Below are positions 1 to 11,087 of a stretch of 64,000 nucleotides of DNA, in pieces (position 1 is the stretch's first letter; every line of letters starts with the position of its first letter). The stretch spans positions 2,252,526-2,316,525 of the forward strand of contig PJRA01000412.1 of assembly GCA_016987375.1 (NCBI GenBank). The letters run 5' to 3'. The notes under the pieces were generated by a model. The model saw only the letters and a list, made by a program, of their open reading frames with translations, ran no database searches and was not told where the DNA came from. Made by a program: the position numbers and the translations under genes. The DNA comes from Brachionus koreanus. Taxonomy: Eukaryota; Rotifera; Eurotatoria; Ploima; Brachionidae.

Positions 1-382
1 TCCAAGTGCTGCTAATTTGAGTTAATAACCATTATGTTTATTAGTTTGAGATTTATTTTTTGTAAAAAATTACTTTGTTATGTTTACTTTATTTGGAAAA
101 AAAATCACACTTTCATTTTAATTTAGACTTAAAGGGGGTTTAAAACGATTTAGATTAAATTTTAAAAAAATTTCAAAATCCTTGTTAATAATTAAAGAAT
201 TGGCATATAGAAGGGTAAGTGCTTTGTTTAATTTTTTATCGTTACAGAGAGCAACAATTAAAATAACATAGATTTTTTAATTTCTTCTTTTCTTCAATAA
301 TTAATGCTTTTAGCAAATCTGGTTGGTCTTTGGACTCATTATTGATTAAGTAAATTTCAGCTTTGAATGTTAAAAGCATAGA
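1..382. other. Upstream region of the LRR/EF-hand gene
   Basis: AT-rich sequence with no recognisable coding frame. It should contain the promoter and 5' untranslated region of the gene starting at 383. No defined motif could be supported by eye. Confidence 0.4.
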
Positions 383-2890
383 ATGCCTAAGACAGAATCA
401 ACAGGAAAAACAATTTTGAAAACGGATGGAAAAGCTAAAAGCTCAAGCAGTGATATTAAAATTCGTTCTAGCTCAACATCCAAAGAACCATTTAGATTTA
501 GCAAACATGTACAGACTCGTTCTATGTCTGTTGCAAAACCATTAGCAACGCGGGATTCGTATGAAAATGAAATGTTAGAATCAAATTCGATCGATAGACA
601 CAATGACTTTGAAGCGCAAGAAGCTGAGAGCAAGTTTCTAAATGATGACGAAGAACTAAAAATGCTGCAAAATGAAAGCTTCCAAGACGATTTTTATGAC
701 AATAGTGAAAATGAAGATTTTAATCAGGCTGAAAATGGCCAAGTGAAAAACCTGAAAAACTTTGTCGACGATACCAATTTGGATAATATATCATTTTGTT
801 CAGATGACACAGTCGATTTACTCCAAGAAGCCAAAAACTATTTGCATAAAAAAGACCACCTCGAAGAATCAGAGCGTATTTTAAAAACTGATTTAAAATA
901 CAATACCACACTTATAAGCAGTTCATTTGAAATAAAGATGAGTAATAGTCGCATAGACCCTAAAAAGACTCCCACTAAAAATGAAGGTTTTTATTTTGAT
1001 TTATTTTCTTCACATTTTTACCTTTACGACAAAGAATACATTAACTATTTTAGGCTTCAGAGACTCAAAAACTGTCTTAAAATTTTTTTCCAAGCAGCAC
1101 TTGGCGGCAATTTTTATCTATTTTTTCTAAATAGTTTTTTTTTCAAGAAGAAAAATCAAAAGATTTTTCATGCAAAGCAATTTATTTGGACAATTGTCGA
1201 AAACAAAAGACAATACCAGCCTCTTATTTCTTGCGTCACATGAACGATCCTGTTCTCTCAATGAAACATCATGGACTAGGCGCGCCAGGAATGCGACCAG
1301 TTTCAGCTGCATTAATGGTTCGACAAGATTTTCATATCATATATTTTGTTTATTAAGTATTAATAAAAAAATTTAGAATAACTCAATAGTTGCCAAGCTT
1401 GATCTTAGCGATAACTGGCTCGGTCCTGAAGGGGCTCAGTACATTTCCAAGATGCTCAAAGAAAATTGTTTTATTACTGAATTAGTACATTAAATTCGAC
1501 AATTTTTTTTTTTTTATTTCAAATTTTTCAAAGAATCTCTCTGACAATAATTTTTCATCAAATGGTTGTGAGTCTTTGCGAGATGTCCTAAAAACAAACA
1601 ATTCAATAACTCATTTAACAATGAGAGGAAATAAATTTAATGACGGATCCGCACCATTTTGGGCTGAAATTATTTCAGTACATTTTTTATTTAAACTAAT
1701 TAAAATAAAATTGATTTAATTCTATGTTTTAAGAACACAATTAAAATAGAGTTTCTAGATTTGAGCCATAATAATTTTGGAGAAGAGTCCGGAAAAATAT
1801 TAGGCCCGGCAATCGCTGAAAATATTAGCATCAAAACTTTAAATTTAAGCTGGAATAATATTAGACGTAAAGGAGCTGTGGCAATAGCCAAAGGTCTTGG
1901 TGTAAGTGAATTTCAAATTTTACAATGATGTCAAATAAGAATTTTAACTCAAGGCCAATAGTGTTATTAAGTCTTTTGATATTGGATGGAATGGCTTTTC
2001 GCAAGATGGCTGCAAAACTTTGCTCAAGTCCTTGAAAGAAAATGAAACTTTGGAAGAACTAGATCTTACGTAATGAAATATATATATTAATTGCTTTAAA
2101 TTAACTATTTACTTTTTAGAAATAATCGAATAGCTACTGAAGGTGCTGTGTATATTGCTAAAAGCTTAATTACTAATCAAACTATGAGGATTTTAAAAGT
2201 ATAGATTATTTAGGTATTGTTTTTTTTTCAAAAGTATTAATTTTTTCTCAAGATGGGTCTAAATCCGATGGAATCGGCTGGATGTTTTTCAATAATTAAA
2301 GCATTACAAAAAAACCAGAATACAAAAATAGAATTAATTGATTTTTCTGTATTTTTCGACTTGCTTTCTCAATTTTTTTTATTAATTTGAAATTGTCTAG
2401 GAAATCATAGTAGACAAATATTTTAAAGACGAATTCAAAAACTTTCAAGCTAATTTTCCTCACATTCAAGTTAAAACCGGTTGTGATGGAATAAAACTAA
2501 AGCCAAAAATAAAGATAAATCCGATATTTAAATTAAGAAATTTCATAGAAAAGCATCAAATAAAATTGATAGACTTTTTCAACAAGTTCGACAAAGACGG
2601 AAGTATGTCAGTGAGTAGAGAAGAGTTTAAAATCGGAATCTTAGAGCTAGGAGTCAGATTCAGTCAAGAAGAAATAGATCAGCTAATAGATGAACTTGAT
2701 CCGGACGGTGATGGAGAAATCAATTACAGGTAATTTCATACATTGTCTCCAATTTGAATCTATCATTTATTAAATGAAAAAAAAAAATTATTTAATTATT
2801 AATAGCGATTTTCAGCTTAAAATAATGAACTATACAGATAAAGTTGTGTTTTATCAGTATAAAATAGTAGACTTTAAATTTAAAATTTAA
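383..2890 (+). CDS. Leucine-rich-repeat protein with C-terminal EF-hands, LRRC74-like
   Basis: Ten exons join in phase: 383-986, 1163-1317, 1377-1484, 1534-1677, 1734-1901, 1954-2069, 2120-2198, 2253-2348, 2401-2729, 2806-2890, giving 627 residues. Residues 1 to about 200 are acidic, Ser-rich and low in complexity. Next comes an entry segment (KAIYLDNCRKQKTIPASYF) typical of LRRC74-type proteins. Then follow ribonuclease-inhibitor-like repeats with the LDLSDNWLGPEGA, LDLSHNNFGEESG and LNLSWNNIRRKGA pattern. The end carries two EF-hand-like loops (DKDGSMSVSREEF and DPDGDGEINY). The repeats suggest protein binding and the loops suggest calcium binding. Exons 3-8 each hold roughly one to two repeats, usual for this fold. 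The final exon (short, ending in FKFKI) is the least certain. Function in this family is poorly known. Start is the first ATG of the long open exon. Confidence 0.85.
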
Positions 2891-4055
2891 CGGTAAGCTT
2901 GTTAGGAGTAATCTTTGAACGGATAAATGAAAATGTTTAGTTGTTTAGCAGCATGTTATTATTTTTAAATTAAAAGATAAAAAAATATAAAATTAATTTC
3001 ATTTTTTAGTTCGCTTAAGGACAAAATTATGAGAATTTGAAAAAAAAAAGTAATAAAAAATTTAATTGCATGATATAAAGCTTAGAAAAATCGATTGCTT
3101 TTAGAAAAATGGCCATATGAAATTAAATTACGCTTTAAAGCTTTTTTTAACTTATTTTTATCCAGAGATATTACAAATCCTTCTGGCTTGAAAAAGAAAT
3201 GAAACGGTACTTAAAATCACTTACATAGATATAGAAATTTTTCCACTTAAATATTCCTCAACAAATCCAAACTTACCTGCAATAAATTCACATTATTTTT
3301 TTTTATTTTATTGGCATGTCTAAAGCATGTTTTTTTTTTGTATTTTATGTGTTAAATTAGTGTAAATTTTTAGAAAATGCTGGGACATAATTAGCGATTT
3401 TGACGAAACTCACTATAGAAAGCCAGCTGACAAGTTTACTAGCGAGTCGGCTGGTGAAATTTAGTCAAAATTTCGCCATTATTAAATGTAATGCTTTTTA
3501 AAAATTTAATTAATTGATGTTGGTTTAACCAGTCTATTGTTAATTGTAAGCTCAAATCTATGTCACTTCATATAAACTTTTTTCACAGAATTCATAAATT
3601 ATTATTGAACGTTTTTTGATACATCACTTAAAATCACATATTTTTAAATTATTCAAAATTAACCTTTAAATGTTAACTATTAAAACTTTTAATTTAAACT
3701 ATCTAATTATTGCTTTATTCAAGGAAATTCAACATATTTTACAATTAGAAGATAAAGAAAGTAGACACATGGCTATAAATATAAAATTTTTGATTCAATG
3801 TAAAATTTTTATCAATAAACAATTATTTATTAATTTTGAAATTATTTTTTTTATATTGATATATTTATTGAGAACAAGCAAAAATTTTTTTGTAAATAAA
3901 AAAAATTAAAAAACCTAAATTAAAAAGGGATTTATTCGAATTTTTAGTTCTTAAATCAATTGATCAGCCCTTTTTGTTGCTAGTTTATCTTAATTCTAGT
4001 AAGCTCGAGGGGTTCTTTAAAACCTTTTTTTTTAAAAATTGAAACTTAAATATTA
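2891..4055. other. Intergenic, AT-rich
   Basis: No supported gene. It contains one hairpin (3387-3485, listed separately). The open frame at 3670-3909 is low-complexity Ile/Asn/Lys-rich sequence typical of chance frames in AT-rich DNA. Confidence 0.5.
3387..3485. repeat. Imperfect inverted repeat forming a ~100-nt hairpin
   Basis: The left arm contains GCGATTTTGAC and GCCAGCTGAC. The right arm contains GTCGGCTGGT and GTCAAAATTTCGC. The two pair imperfectly around a loop of about 14 bases, with further A/T pairing outside. It could be a small MITE remnant or a hairpin RNA precursor; neither arm matches a microRNA I recognise. Confidence 0.55.
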
Positions 4056-4059
4056 AGTT

Positions 4060-4400
4060 AAGTTAGTTTGTAGTTGTTGCTGCGGCATTCTTACAAGAAT
4101 ATCTGAGCCCATTACTGCTTAGCAATAAGAAGCTGATGCAGCCATATCCATTGAATTTGTCCAAGGCAACCTTGAAAGCTTCCATGGATTTGGATTTGAC
4201 AGCACTATCAGGCAATCTAATTCATTGTGGGGCCAATCAATTTTAAAAGAAAACATGTCGGGCTCTTGCAAAATCGTTTCTCAATTTTGCTGGAAAGCTT
4301 TCCATGGGTATTACCTCTTAATATTACCTCAGATAAAGGAACTCTAGATGGTTGAACATTTTCCAATTTACTTGCTATTTTATATATTTCAATCAATCAA
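4060..4400 (-). mobile_element. Relic of a non-LTR retrotransposon 3' end
   Basis: Read on the minus strand, the segment encodes a broken tail containing AFKVALDKFNGYG, resembling the FKxxLDKF segment that closes the reverse-transcriptase ORF of CR1/jockey-like elements. It finishes in ACAACTACAAAC-type simple sequence. Stops and frame changes show it is dead. The family assignment rests on this short motif and its similarity to the tails near 19.9 kb and 24.2 kb. Confidence 0.45.
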
Positions 4401-5012
4401 AAATAAAATTTAAAACAAGTCTTTAAAAATTAAACATCTTGTTTTTAATTCTTAATTAATTTTAAAAAAAAATATTTAATTTGTTTACATAACTAAATTT
4501 GTAACTTTCATTTATAATCTTAATAGAGCTTTATCACAAGATATATCAGTTTTTCTAATTAAATATAAAAAAATTGGTAGAATTATCCTGAAAATAATGA
4601 ATCAAAAATGTCAAAAATTTATTTTGTTGATTGTGTTATAAAAACTTTAAATTTAATGATAATTTTTTTAAAAACTAATTAAATAAGAAAAAAAATAGAA
4701 TATGTTCAAAGTTAGTAAAATTACTTAAAGGATAAGAACCTAAACAAGTAGTAGATTTAATTTATTTATTTACCGTAAACTCGAAGATTCTCAAAATTTT
4801 CCAACATCGTCACCAATTACAACAGCACAGTTATTGAAATCAATTGCAACAGAAAAATTTATTGTAAAGAAAAAAGTTGGGAGACCAAGGTTAGCCGATG
4901 AACAAAAGACAGAAAAAAATTGAATGAAAATGAGAAAAAATTGTCTTTTTAATTTGAAAATATATACCAATTTGTAACTTTTTTATCTATTTATAATTTT
5001 ATTTAAAAACTT
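4401..5012. other. Intergenic, AT-rich
   Basis: Homopolymer-rich sequence; nothing recognisable. Confidence 0.4.
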
Positions 5013-5308
5013 TTTTTGAGTTTAAACGTTTTATTGAAAATAAGAATAATTATTGATTTGAGAAATAAATCTAATTGTACAATGTTTATTATATAAGAAA
5101 AGTGAAATAGTTTTAAAGGCTAGTTAATATAGATGCTGGCTCGCGAGGACAAATTATTGGCACTATTGCAAAATTTTCTGAGGAACTTCTGTAAAAAGCT
5201 ATTATGCTAGGTAGCCTTGTTTGCTTTTCTAGTTTGGTAAAGAAAGCGAGCATCTGGACGGAGGTTGAGTGGTAAAGAGGATGTGATTGGATGGCTTGGG
5301 TCGGCAAC
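5013..5308 (-). mobile_element. 3' fragment of non-LTR retrotransposon, copy 2 of family A
   Basis: This stretch is nearly identical to the 3' end of the longer copy at 13853-14707. They share the coding tail (minus strand, 5113-5307, with LPSIIAFYRSSSENFAI and ICPREPASI) and about 100 bp of 3' flank. The two diverge abruptly near 5308, so this copy is strongly 5'-truncated, as expected of target-primed reverse transcription. It lacks every catalytic motif. Confidence 0.8.
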
Positions 5309-5970
5309 TTAATTTGAAAAATAATTTTTAACTCAATAAAAAGCCATGGAGTTTAGTTTGATAACTTGAAAAAATTGAGTAAAAAACTACCGAGTCTGAT
5401 CTACGGACCTGAAAAGAATTAGTGAGATGGAGTCTGCGTAATAAACTCAATCCTAATCCAAACCTGATACTTCAAAACATTCTGAGTTTTTATCTCTGAA
5501 CTAAATATTTACTACTTTAAAATGAAGTCTAAAATGAATAAAAATAAAGACCTAATAATTTTGCCTATACTTTAAGTGTTAAAAAATTTTTATGGATTTT
5601 TTTCTTTTAAAAAATTTTAAAACTCACAATCTAAGTTCGAAACTAGAATTTTTTTCTAGATCAACTATTTCAAATTTTCAAACTAGATCAAAAATAATCT
5701 AAAATATTAAAACATTTTAATAATTTGTTTGTTTGTTTGAATAATTTAATAGCATTTTAATAGTTTGAATAATTTTTAATAAAATGTTAAGCCATCAATA
5801 CATTTAATTTTATTTCTAAATGCTTCGTTCTACCAAACTATGAAGCAAGATAATACTTACTAATATTTTACTTTGTTTGTAACTATGGAGACTAAAAATA
5901 TTACTCAATTCTTTTTATTCGAAAATTATAATTCTTTTTATTTTTTTTCTGAAATAAAATCTTAACTAAA
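5309..5970. other. Intergenic and upstream region of the 5971 gene
   Basis: No coding signal. AT-rich with short repeats of TTTGTTTG and ATAATTTAATAG type. It should contain the promoter of the downstream single-exon gene. Confidence 0.35.
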
Positions 5971-7002
5971 ATGTACTCAACACCATTAATTTCTACTGCA
6001 CTTGTTCCCTCTGTTACTACTGCCTCAGTAGCCACATATCCGACTACACTTTTGTTTAATACAACTGCACCTAGTATTGTTTATGAAAGACAAATAGGAG
6101 CCCCAGTCTATCCTAACTTGGTTCCTCTCATTGGAATCGATTGTCAGAAGCAGAAAAATAATAATGAAGAATATATCAATGAAAAAAAAATTGACGATTT
6201 GATAAAAAAACGAGTCGATGAACAAATAGCTGAATATCAAAAGCTTGAAAGAGATCAAAAATTAGAAAAAGTAAACTTACGCAAAGAGTGCCATTGTAAT
6301 TGCAACGGGTCAAGTAAAAAAAAAGAGCTCACATTAGATGAAAAAATTGAGCAAATTCGCAATGAACTTAATTTAACAAAGGAAAGAGATGAAAATAAAT
6401 TGATTAAAAAGTTGCATGAATATCAAAAGAGATATGAAAAAGCAACTAATACCCAAAAAATAGATTCAAATTGGTCATTTGATTCTAAAAATGATTACAA
6501 AATAAACTACTTGGAGTCAAAGTCAAAAAGTGATCTAAACATAAAAAGAGCTAAATCAAAATCGCCTTCTAGAAACAGATCACACTGGATCCCCACTGGT
6601 GCAAATGATTATTCGTTCACTAATTCAAAACGAGAAGAACTCGTCAATAATCAGCGAAATTACATTCCATTCGATTCAGAATCATCTACTAGCCTTGTGT
6701 TCTTTGATCACGAAAAGCCTAAAACAAATAAACAATCGATCATTACTTTAGAATCATATAAACCAGCACAAACAATATTCGAAACAACAGTAGATTCTAA
6801 AACAACAACTGTTAATAGACCATTAAAGGAATACTATTGCACCACCGATTATATAACTAACCATATGTCCAATTTAAATTCAAAATCCAAATATGCTACC
6901 ATTACAACCAAAGAACCATTATACTATGAAAAAACCATTTATCCTTTGGCAAACGAATACTATTATTACCCAATTGAGAGAAAAAATTCGTTTCATATCT
7001 AA
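5971..7002 (+). CDS. Single-exon protein of unknown function (343 aa)
   Basis: An uninterrupted frame with codon use and composition unlike the surrounding AT noise. Residues 1-55 are rich in Thr, Ser, Val and Pro. Residues about 60-155 are Lys/Glu-rich and likely form coiled coil (EKKIDDLIKKRVDEQIAEYQ). A Cys cluster (ECHCNCNG) interrupts the coil. A basic Ser-rich stretch (AKSKSPSRNRSHWIPTGAN) follows, and the C-terminus is Tyr-rich (NEYYYYPIERK). There is no signal peptide or membrane span. The mixture suggests a cytoskeletal or structural protein, but I recognise no family. The start is the first ATG, 30 bases downstream of a pyrimidine-rich stretch. It has no introns, although many neighbours do. 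Confidence 0.75.
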   Translation: MYSTPLISTALVPSVTTASVATYPTTLLFNTTAPSIVYERQIGAPVYPNLVPLIGIDCQKQKNNNEEYINEKKIDDLIKKRVDEQIAEYQKLERDQKLEKVNLRKECHCNCNGSSKKKELTLDEKIEQIRNELNLTKERDENKLIKKLHEYQKRYEKATNTQKIDSNWSFDSKNDYKINYLESKSKSDLNIKRAKSKSPSRNRSHWIPTGANDYSFTNSKREELVNNQRNYIPFDSESSTSLVFFDHEKPKTNKQSIITLESYKPAQTIFETTVDSKTTTVNRPLKEYYCTTDYITNHMSNLNSKSKYATITTKEPLYYEKTIYPLANEYYYYPIERKNSFHI

Positions 7003-8030
7003 AAAAAATTAACAAAAATTTCTGATAATTTTTTTATTAAATTATTTCTAAAAATGAGTTATTCTTTTTGCAGTTAAAATTTTTTAATGATTTTGAAAAA
7101 ATAAGCTTATTTTGTTAAAAATAAAGAAATAATCCCAATTATATCTTTAGATCTTTAACTGTAGAATTATTTTATTCAAATTTTTATGGTAACGATTTAA
7201 ATGACCCATTTGGTAAATCTTTTTAGTTAGAATTTTAATAAATTTTTTTGAAGCTTATTTTACCCAGAGAGAAACAATAGAAAAATTTTAGAGTTTATTA
7301 CAATTTTAGAGATATTAGAGTTTAATAGCCTTAATACTTTTTGTATTTTCTTTTATTTTTATGTTTAGTTTATTTTTGTTAATTGAATAAATATAAATTG
7401 CAAAGTAGATAACATACACCGTTGTTTACAGTACTATGTCTGTGAATTACTTTATATAATATTTTTTTAAAATTAAATTAATTGATTAAATGAATACGAA
7501 AAAAAAACAAGAAGGTTCTTGATTCGAATCTATTATAATACTATTTTGGGTTGTTTTACATCTTCTCATGTTTGTTTTGATTTTCGCCACTTTTACTCCT
7601 ATGTGAATTTCTTTAACTAGTATGGCTGGTCTAATTAATCCGTAGAGTTCTTTTTTGTTAAAGTCATCTCTTAGAGCTCGTATACATTTTTGAACCACGC
7701 TGTCATTTCAGATCTTTGTACTTGCTTTTTTGTTTTAAATCCAAATAAAGAAATAGAGCGGTTAACATTTCTTTATTTCATATTTCTGCAATAAAGAGTT
7801 ATAAAGATCAGCGAGTAGTTTAGAAATTTTCGGATGAGGATAAAAAAATAATAAATAGAATGTTAAAAAAAACATTTAAAACGTGATTCAAGCATAAACT
7901 AAAATTGACTTTTAAAAAAGTGAATCAAACAAAAAAAACTTATTTGTTTGGAGAAATTTTTTTTTTAAAAATAAAAAATTATGATTATTACTATTTTTTT
8001 GTAGACTGAGGATTATTTTCTATTTCTGAA
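7003..8030. other. Intergenic, AT-rich
   Basis: No supported gene. On the minus strand 7486-7698 stays open for 70 codons, and parts of neighbouring frames also look weakly protein-like. No family is recognised. It may be the flank of the transposon relic that follows. Confidence 0.35.
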
Positions 8031-9594
8031 TTAATCGATAAAGACCTTTTCATTCGAAGTTGAAACTTCTTCTTGGTCCGATTCATTTGCGATAGGTATT
8101 AAAAAATTCTTTATTTTTAAACCTGGTCTTTGTATTTTTGATAAATTGTGCCTTCCATAACTCATAAAATATATGACAGAAGCAACGTGACTACAACATC
8201 CGAGGGTTCTTTTTCCGGTCTTACAACTACAGATCCATGTTATGTCATCAACGTTTGTCGAATTCGGTTTGTATCTGACGAATATTTTATATTTCAGTTA
8301 TTTTGAGTGTCTGGACTGCATCTTACAAAATATAATCTTTGCATCTTCATCATTAGTCAAATTATTGCATACCAGTATTTCATAATCTTCATTTAAGTCG
8401 AAGTGTTCAGACAAATATCCGTAAGCTTGTTCTAGTTGGTAATAGCCGAAAGTGATTTTTTTTCTAATCATCTCAACGTCGAATTCTTACTTTTCATAGC
8501 CTCAGCGATTTCTTAAGCATCTCCTTTGTCGGATATTCTTTTACAGAAAAAAACGTTAATAACCGCTGATGCTATTCGATAATCATCAGTAATATGTGAA
8601 AGCATCGTGTTTTGTATTTCTTTTAAAGCTTTAAACTGTTGCTTAAAAATTCTGTTAATCACTTCAACCACATAACGGCATTTAGTTACCAATCGAGTTT
8701 CATTGTCTTTGTCTTTATTCCATATCATTTGCTAATTACCATCGTTAATGACAAAAAAAAAATAAATTAAATATTGATTTATTTAATATAAAATATTCCT
8801 GCAAGTTGGAATTTTGCAATTCAAACCGTAAATTGACGATAATATAGCTATACACTCTTTGAATCCGCGATCAAAAATTACTAGATCGCCTTTCTTTAGG
8901 AGTTCTCTTAAATTTAAATCTTTTTCCATTACACTCTCCATTATTGAAGCATTATTATCAAAGACATCATAATTCCCATAGACATCATTATTTTGCCATT
9001 TGTTGCTGTAATTACGAAAGGTTTTAACCAAAGGTCGCTTTTTGTGACCGCTATACAATTTTCGTTGAATCATATTGTTTGAACTTTTCTTGCAATAGCA
9101 ATATGTACCATCAGCAATTATAGCAAATTGTTTATCATTTAAATCGAATAACGATTTTACCATTTCAGTGTTTTAACCGAGACATTCATCTCTTGAAAAA
9201 CGTTTTGCTCCAAGATGAGGAACGAAATCTTTCGCATTACTAACTTGGGCGCAAATGTTACTAACAGTTTGTCTAAATTCAAAATCAAATATATTGGCGA
9301 TCATCAAAATTTAAAAAATCACCGATTTTTTTCGAAGTAAAAGCTGTGTGAAGCATACCCGCGGCTTATATTTAACACTGTTTTCATCGTATTTTGAATC
9401 ATATTATAATTTGTATATTGATCTTCTTGATCGGTCAGGGCTATTGTTTCAAAATTTTACTCGTCTTGATCAATAGATTCATTTGTATAATCTTCTTTAT
9501 TTGCTGATGTTGTAGGTTGTACATTTTCGTAAATATCAAAATTGTTCTCATCTTGAATTACCGACGATGAGTTGTTTTCTTCTGAATTCGACAT
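8031..9594 (-). pseudogene. Decayed DDE transposase (DDE_Tnp_4/ISL2EU-type) with SWIM-like Cys/His tail
   Basis: Start codon at 9594 (acidic, Ser/Asn-rich N-terminus) and stop at 8031. The core at 8783-9163 keeps the features of the DDE_Tnp_4 superfamily: IADGTYCYCKKSSN, then YSGHKKRPLVK, then VIFDRGFKE, which should supply catalytic Asp residues. Next (8513-8728) comes RYVVEVINRIFKQQFKALK, a usual segment before the third acidic residue. The C-terminus reads WICSCKTGKRTLGCCSHVASV, a C-x-C...C-x-H zinc-binding pattern like SWIM domains. At least one in-frame stop (about 9175), a stop near 8510 and several frame shifts near 9310, 8740 and 8280-8510 show it is inactive. No clear terminal inverted repeats were found. 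Confidence 0.85.
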
Positions 9595-9856
9595 TTCATT
9601 TAAATTGTTTTGGGCCGTCTTTTGTAAAAAAGCATAATATGCTTCTTACACATTATATCGCCGATAGCTATATTTTGAGAACAGAGGCGTTCCTTGAGAT
9701 TCTCAAGCATTTTTCGAATTTTAAAATTTATATTTCAATTTTGAATTTTTAAGTTTATAGATTATTTTGAAAATTTTGTTGCAAATTTTTGCAAATGCAA
9801 ATGTTTGTTAGTTTCCACGAAATTATATTTGAAATAACTGCTAAAAAGTTCAATAA

Positions 9857-10326
9857 TTATATCGGAAATTTAAAGACTTTAATTATTTTAACAGATAGAC
9901 CGTCTGGACTCGTTTCGCTTTTTCCAAGTCTTTCTAGGTTTTTTAAAATCACCGAGTGATTGAAAATATTTTTGATTTCAAGAATGGAATTTTTCTCTAC
10001 GAATCTTAATAAATCAGGTAGCTCTTTGCCTCCCAAGACGCCTGCTCCGTTTACTAACACTCCTACAAGTCTTTTTGTCAGATAAAGATCATCAACACTC
10101 AAAGATCCGGTGTCGATTTGACACCTTTTTTTTGGACTATATCTTTGGGACCGTTCATCAAAAAAATCCATTTTAGATATTTATTCACAATAGCAGTATC
10201 GGTAAGTTTTAGGTGGTGATGATTAATTCTATATAAGATATATGAGAATAAATAAAGTTTCAAATTTTCACCGGTTCTTTTAGTGTTAAAACTAAAATTT
10301 AATCTCTTTATAAAAAAAACGTGCAA
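9857..10326 (-). other. Two overlapping open frames of unknown nature
   Basis: Two frames of 75 and 104 codons overlap on the minus strand (10099-10326 and 9857-10171). The downstream one contains VDDLYLTKRLVGVLVNGAGV and LERLGKSETSPDGLSVKI and looks protein-like rather than AT noise. One frame shift would join them. No family is recognised. It may be the 5' part of the neighbouring transposon or a separate dead element. It also lies about 0.5 kb downstream of miR-125 on the same strand. Confidence 0.35.
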
Positions 10327-10853
10327 TTAATTTAAAAATGTAAAGTTTTTTTAAGATTAATATGCTTTTTTCCAAAAAATCAGATTTCTAAATTATTTTA
10401 AAAGATGTTGATTTTTGACCATAATTAAAAAGTCTTATTGAAAAGAATTCAAAATTTTTAAATTTTTTAGAATTTCTTTTAACGATTTTTTCCAATAAAA
10501 TCAAATCCTTAAAGCTATTAATCAAAATTTTGCTTATAATAAATTGTTTATTCGGTTCATTTATATAAAAATCTAATCTTTTATAACAATAGAATAAACA
10601 AAATGTTCTGTGAAGACGAATTAAAATTTAATTTAATTCTTTATGCGTTGGCTTCTTTTATAGTGATAGGAACATTTTTACAAAATACCGATTAATAAAT
10701 TATATATTTTTTATTATCTTCAAACATAATTGATTTTAAATCTTTGTATATTTGTATGATTTTTGAATCATTTAAATGAAAAATATAATTTTTTAAATTT
10801 TATTCTAAAAAGTATTTCCAAAAAAAAAATCATAAAAAATTGTGTTGATTAAG
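10327..10853. other. AT-rich interval downstream of the microRNA cluster
   Basis: No recognisable coding or structural signal. It may hold the 3' part of the primary microRNA transcript. Confidence 0.35.
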
Positions 10854-10950
10854 AAATAGTTGCATTATACCTGAAAATCTAACTTGTGAATAGGATAATT
10901 TGATAGGTCATCACAAGTTAGGGTCTCAGGGATCGTGCAACTGTTATTTT
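10854..10950 (-). ncRNA. mir-125: microRNA precursor miR-125 (lin-4 family)
   Basis: The mature 5' arm lies at 10911-10932 on the minus strand. All 22 bases match the canonical bilaterian miR-125 (seed CCCUGAG, then ACCCUAACUUGUGA). The opposing arm at about 10862-10889 pairs with it through CTAACTTGTGA and its complement, with a small internal mismatch, and a lower stem pairs AGTTGCA with TGCAACT. The terminal loop is about 20 bases. miR-125 represses heterochronic and developmental mRNAs in animals and is generally co-transcribed with let-7. It is last in a three-hairpin cluster on this strand, the conserved order. Identity is close to certain; the exact precursor ends are estimated. Confidence 0.96.
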
Positions 10951-10968
10951 GTAATGGCTTGAATCAAT

Positions 10969-11044
10969 TTGGTTTCGACGCTGAAACAAAAATTTTATTT
11001 AAGCTAGAAAGTTGCATGGTTAGCTTGAGTTTTGTTCCGAACTA
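10969..11044 (-). ncRNA. Candidate extra hairpin inside the let-7 cluster
   Basis: Between the miR-125 and let-7 precursors, AAGCTA pairs with TAGCTT around a 14-base loop. After an asymmetric internal loop, GGAACAAAA pairs with TTTTGTTTC. The fold is weaker than those of the three known precursors, and no arm matches a microRNA family I know. It may be a lineage-specific microRNA or only structured spacer. Confidence 0.35.
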
Positions 11045-11087
11045 GGAATGACTTTAATTCGATCATCCGAAGACTAAACGAAATCAT

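Noticed and set aside
3670..3909. 79-codon open frame
   Set aside because: Ile/Asn/Phe/Lys-rich composition equal to random AT-rich sequence; no splice partners or motifs.
7515..7535. TTCGAATC resembling a tRNA T-arm
   Set aside because: No acceptor, D or anticodon stems could be paired around it.
7486..7698. 70-codon minus-strand frame
   Set aside because: Weakly protein-like but no family, start context or neighbours to support it; may be transposon flank.
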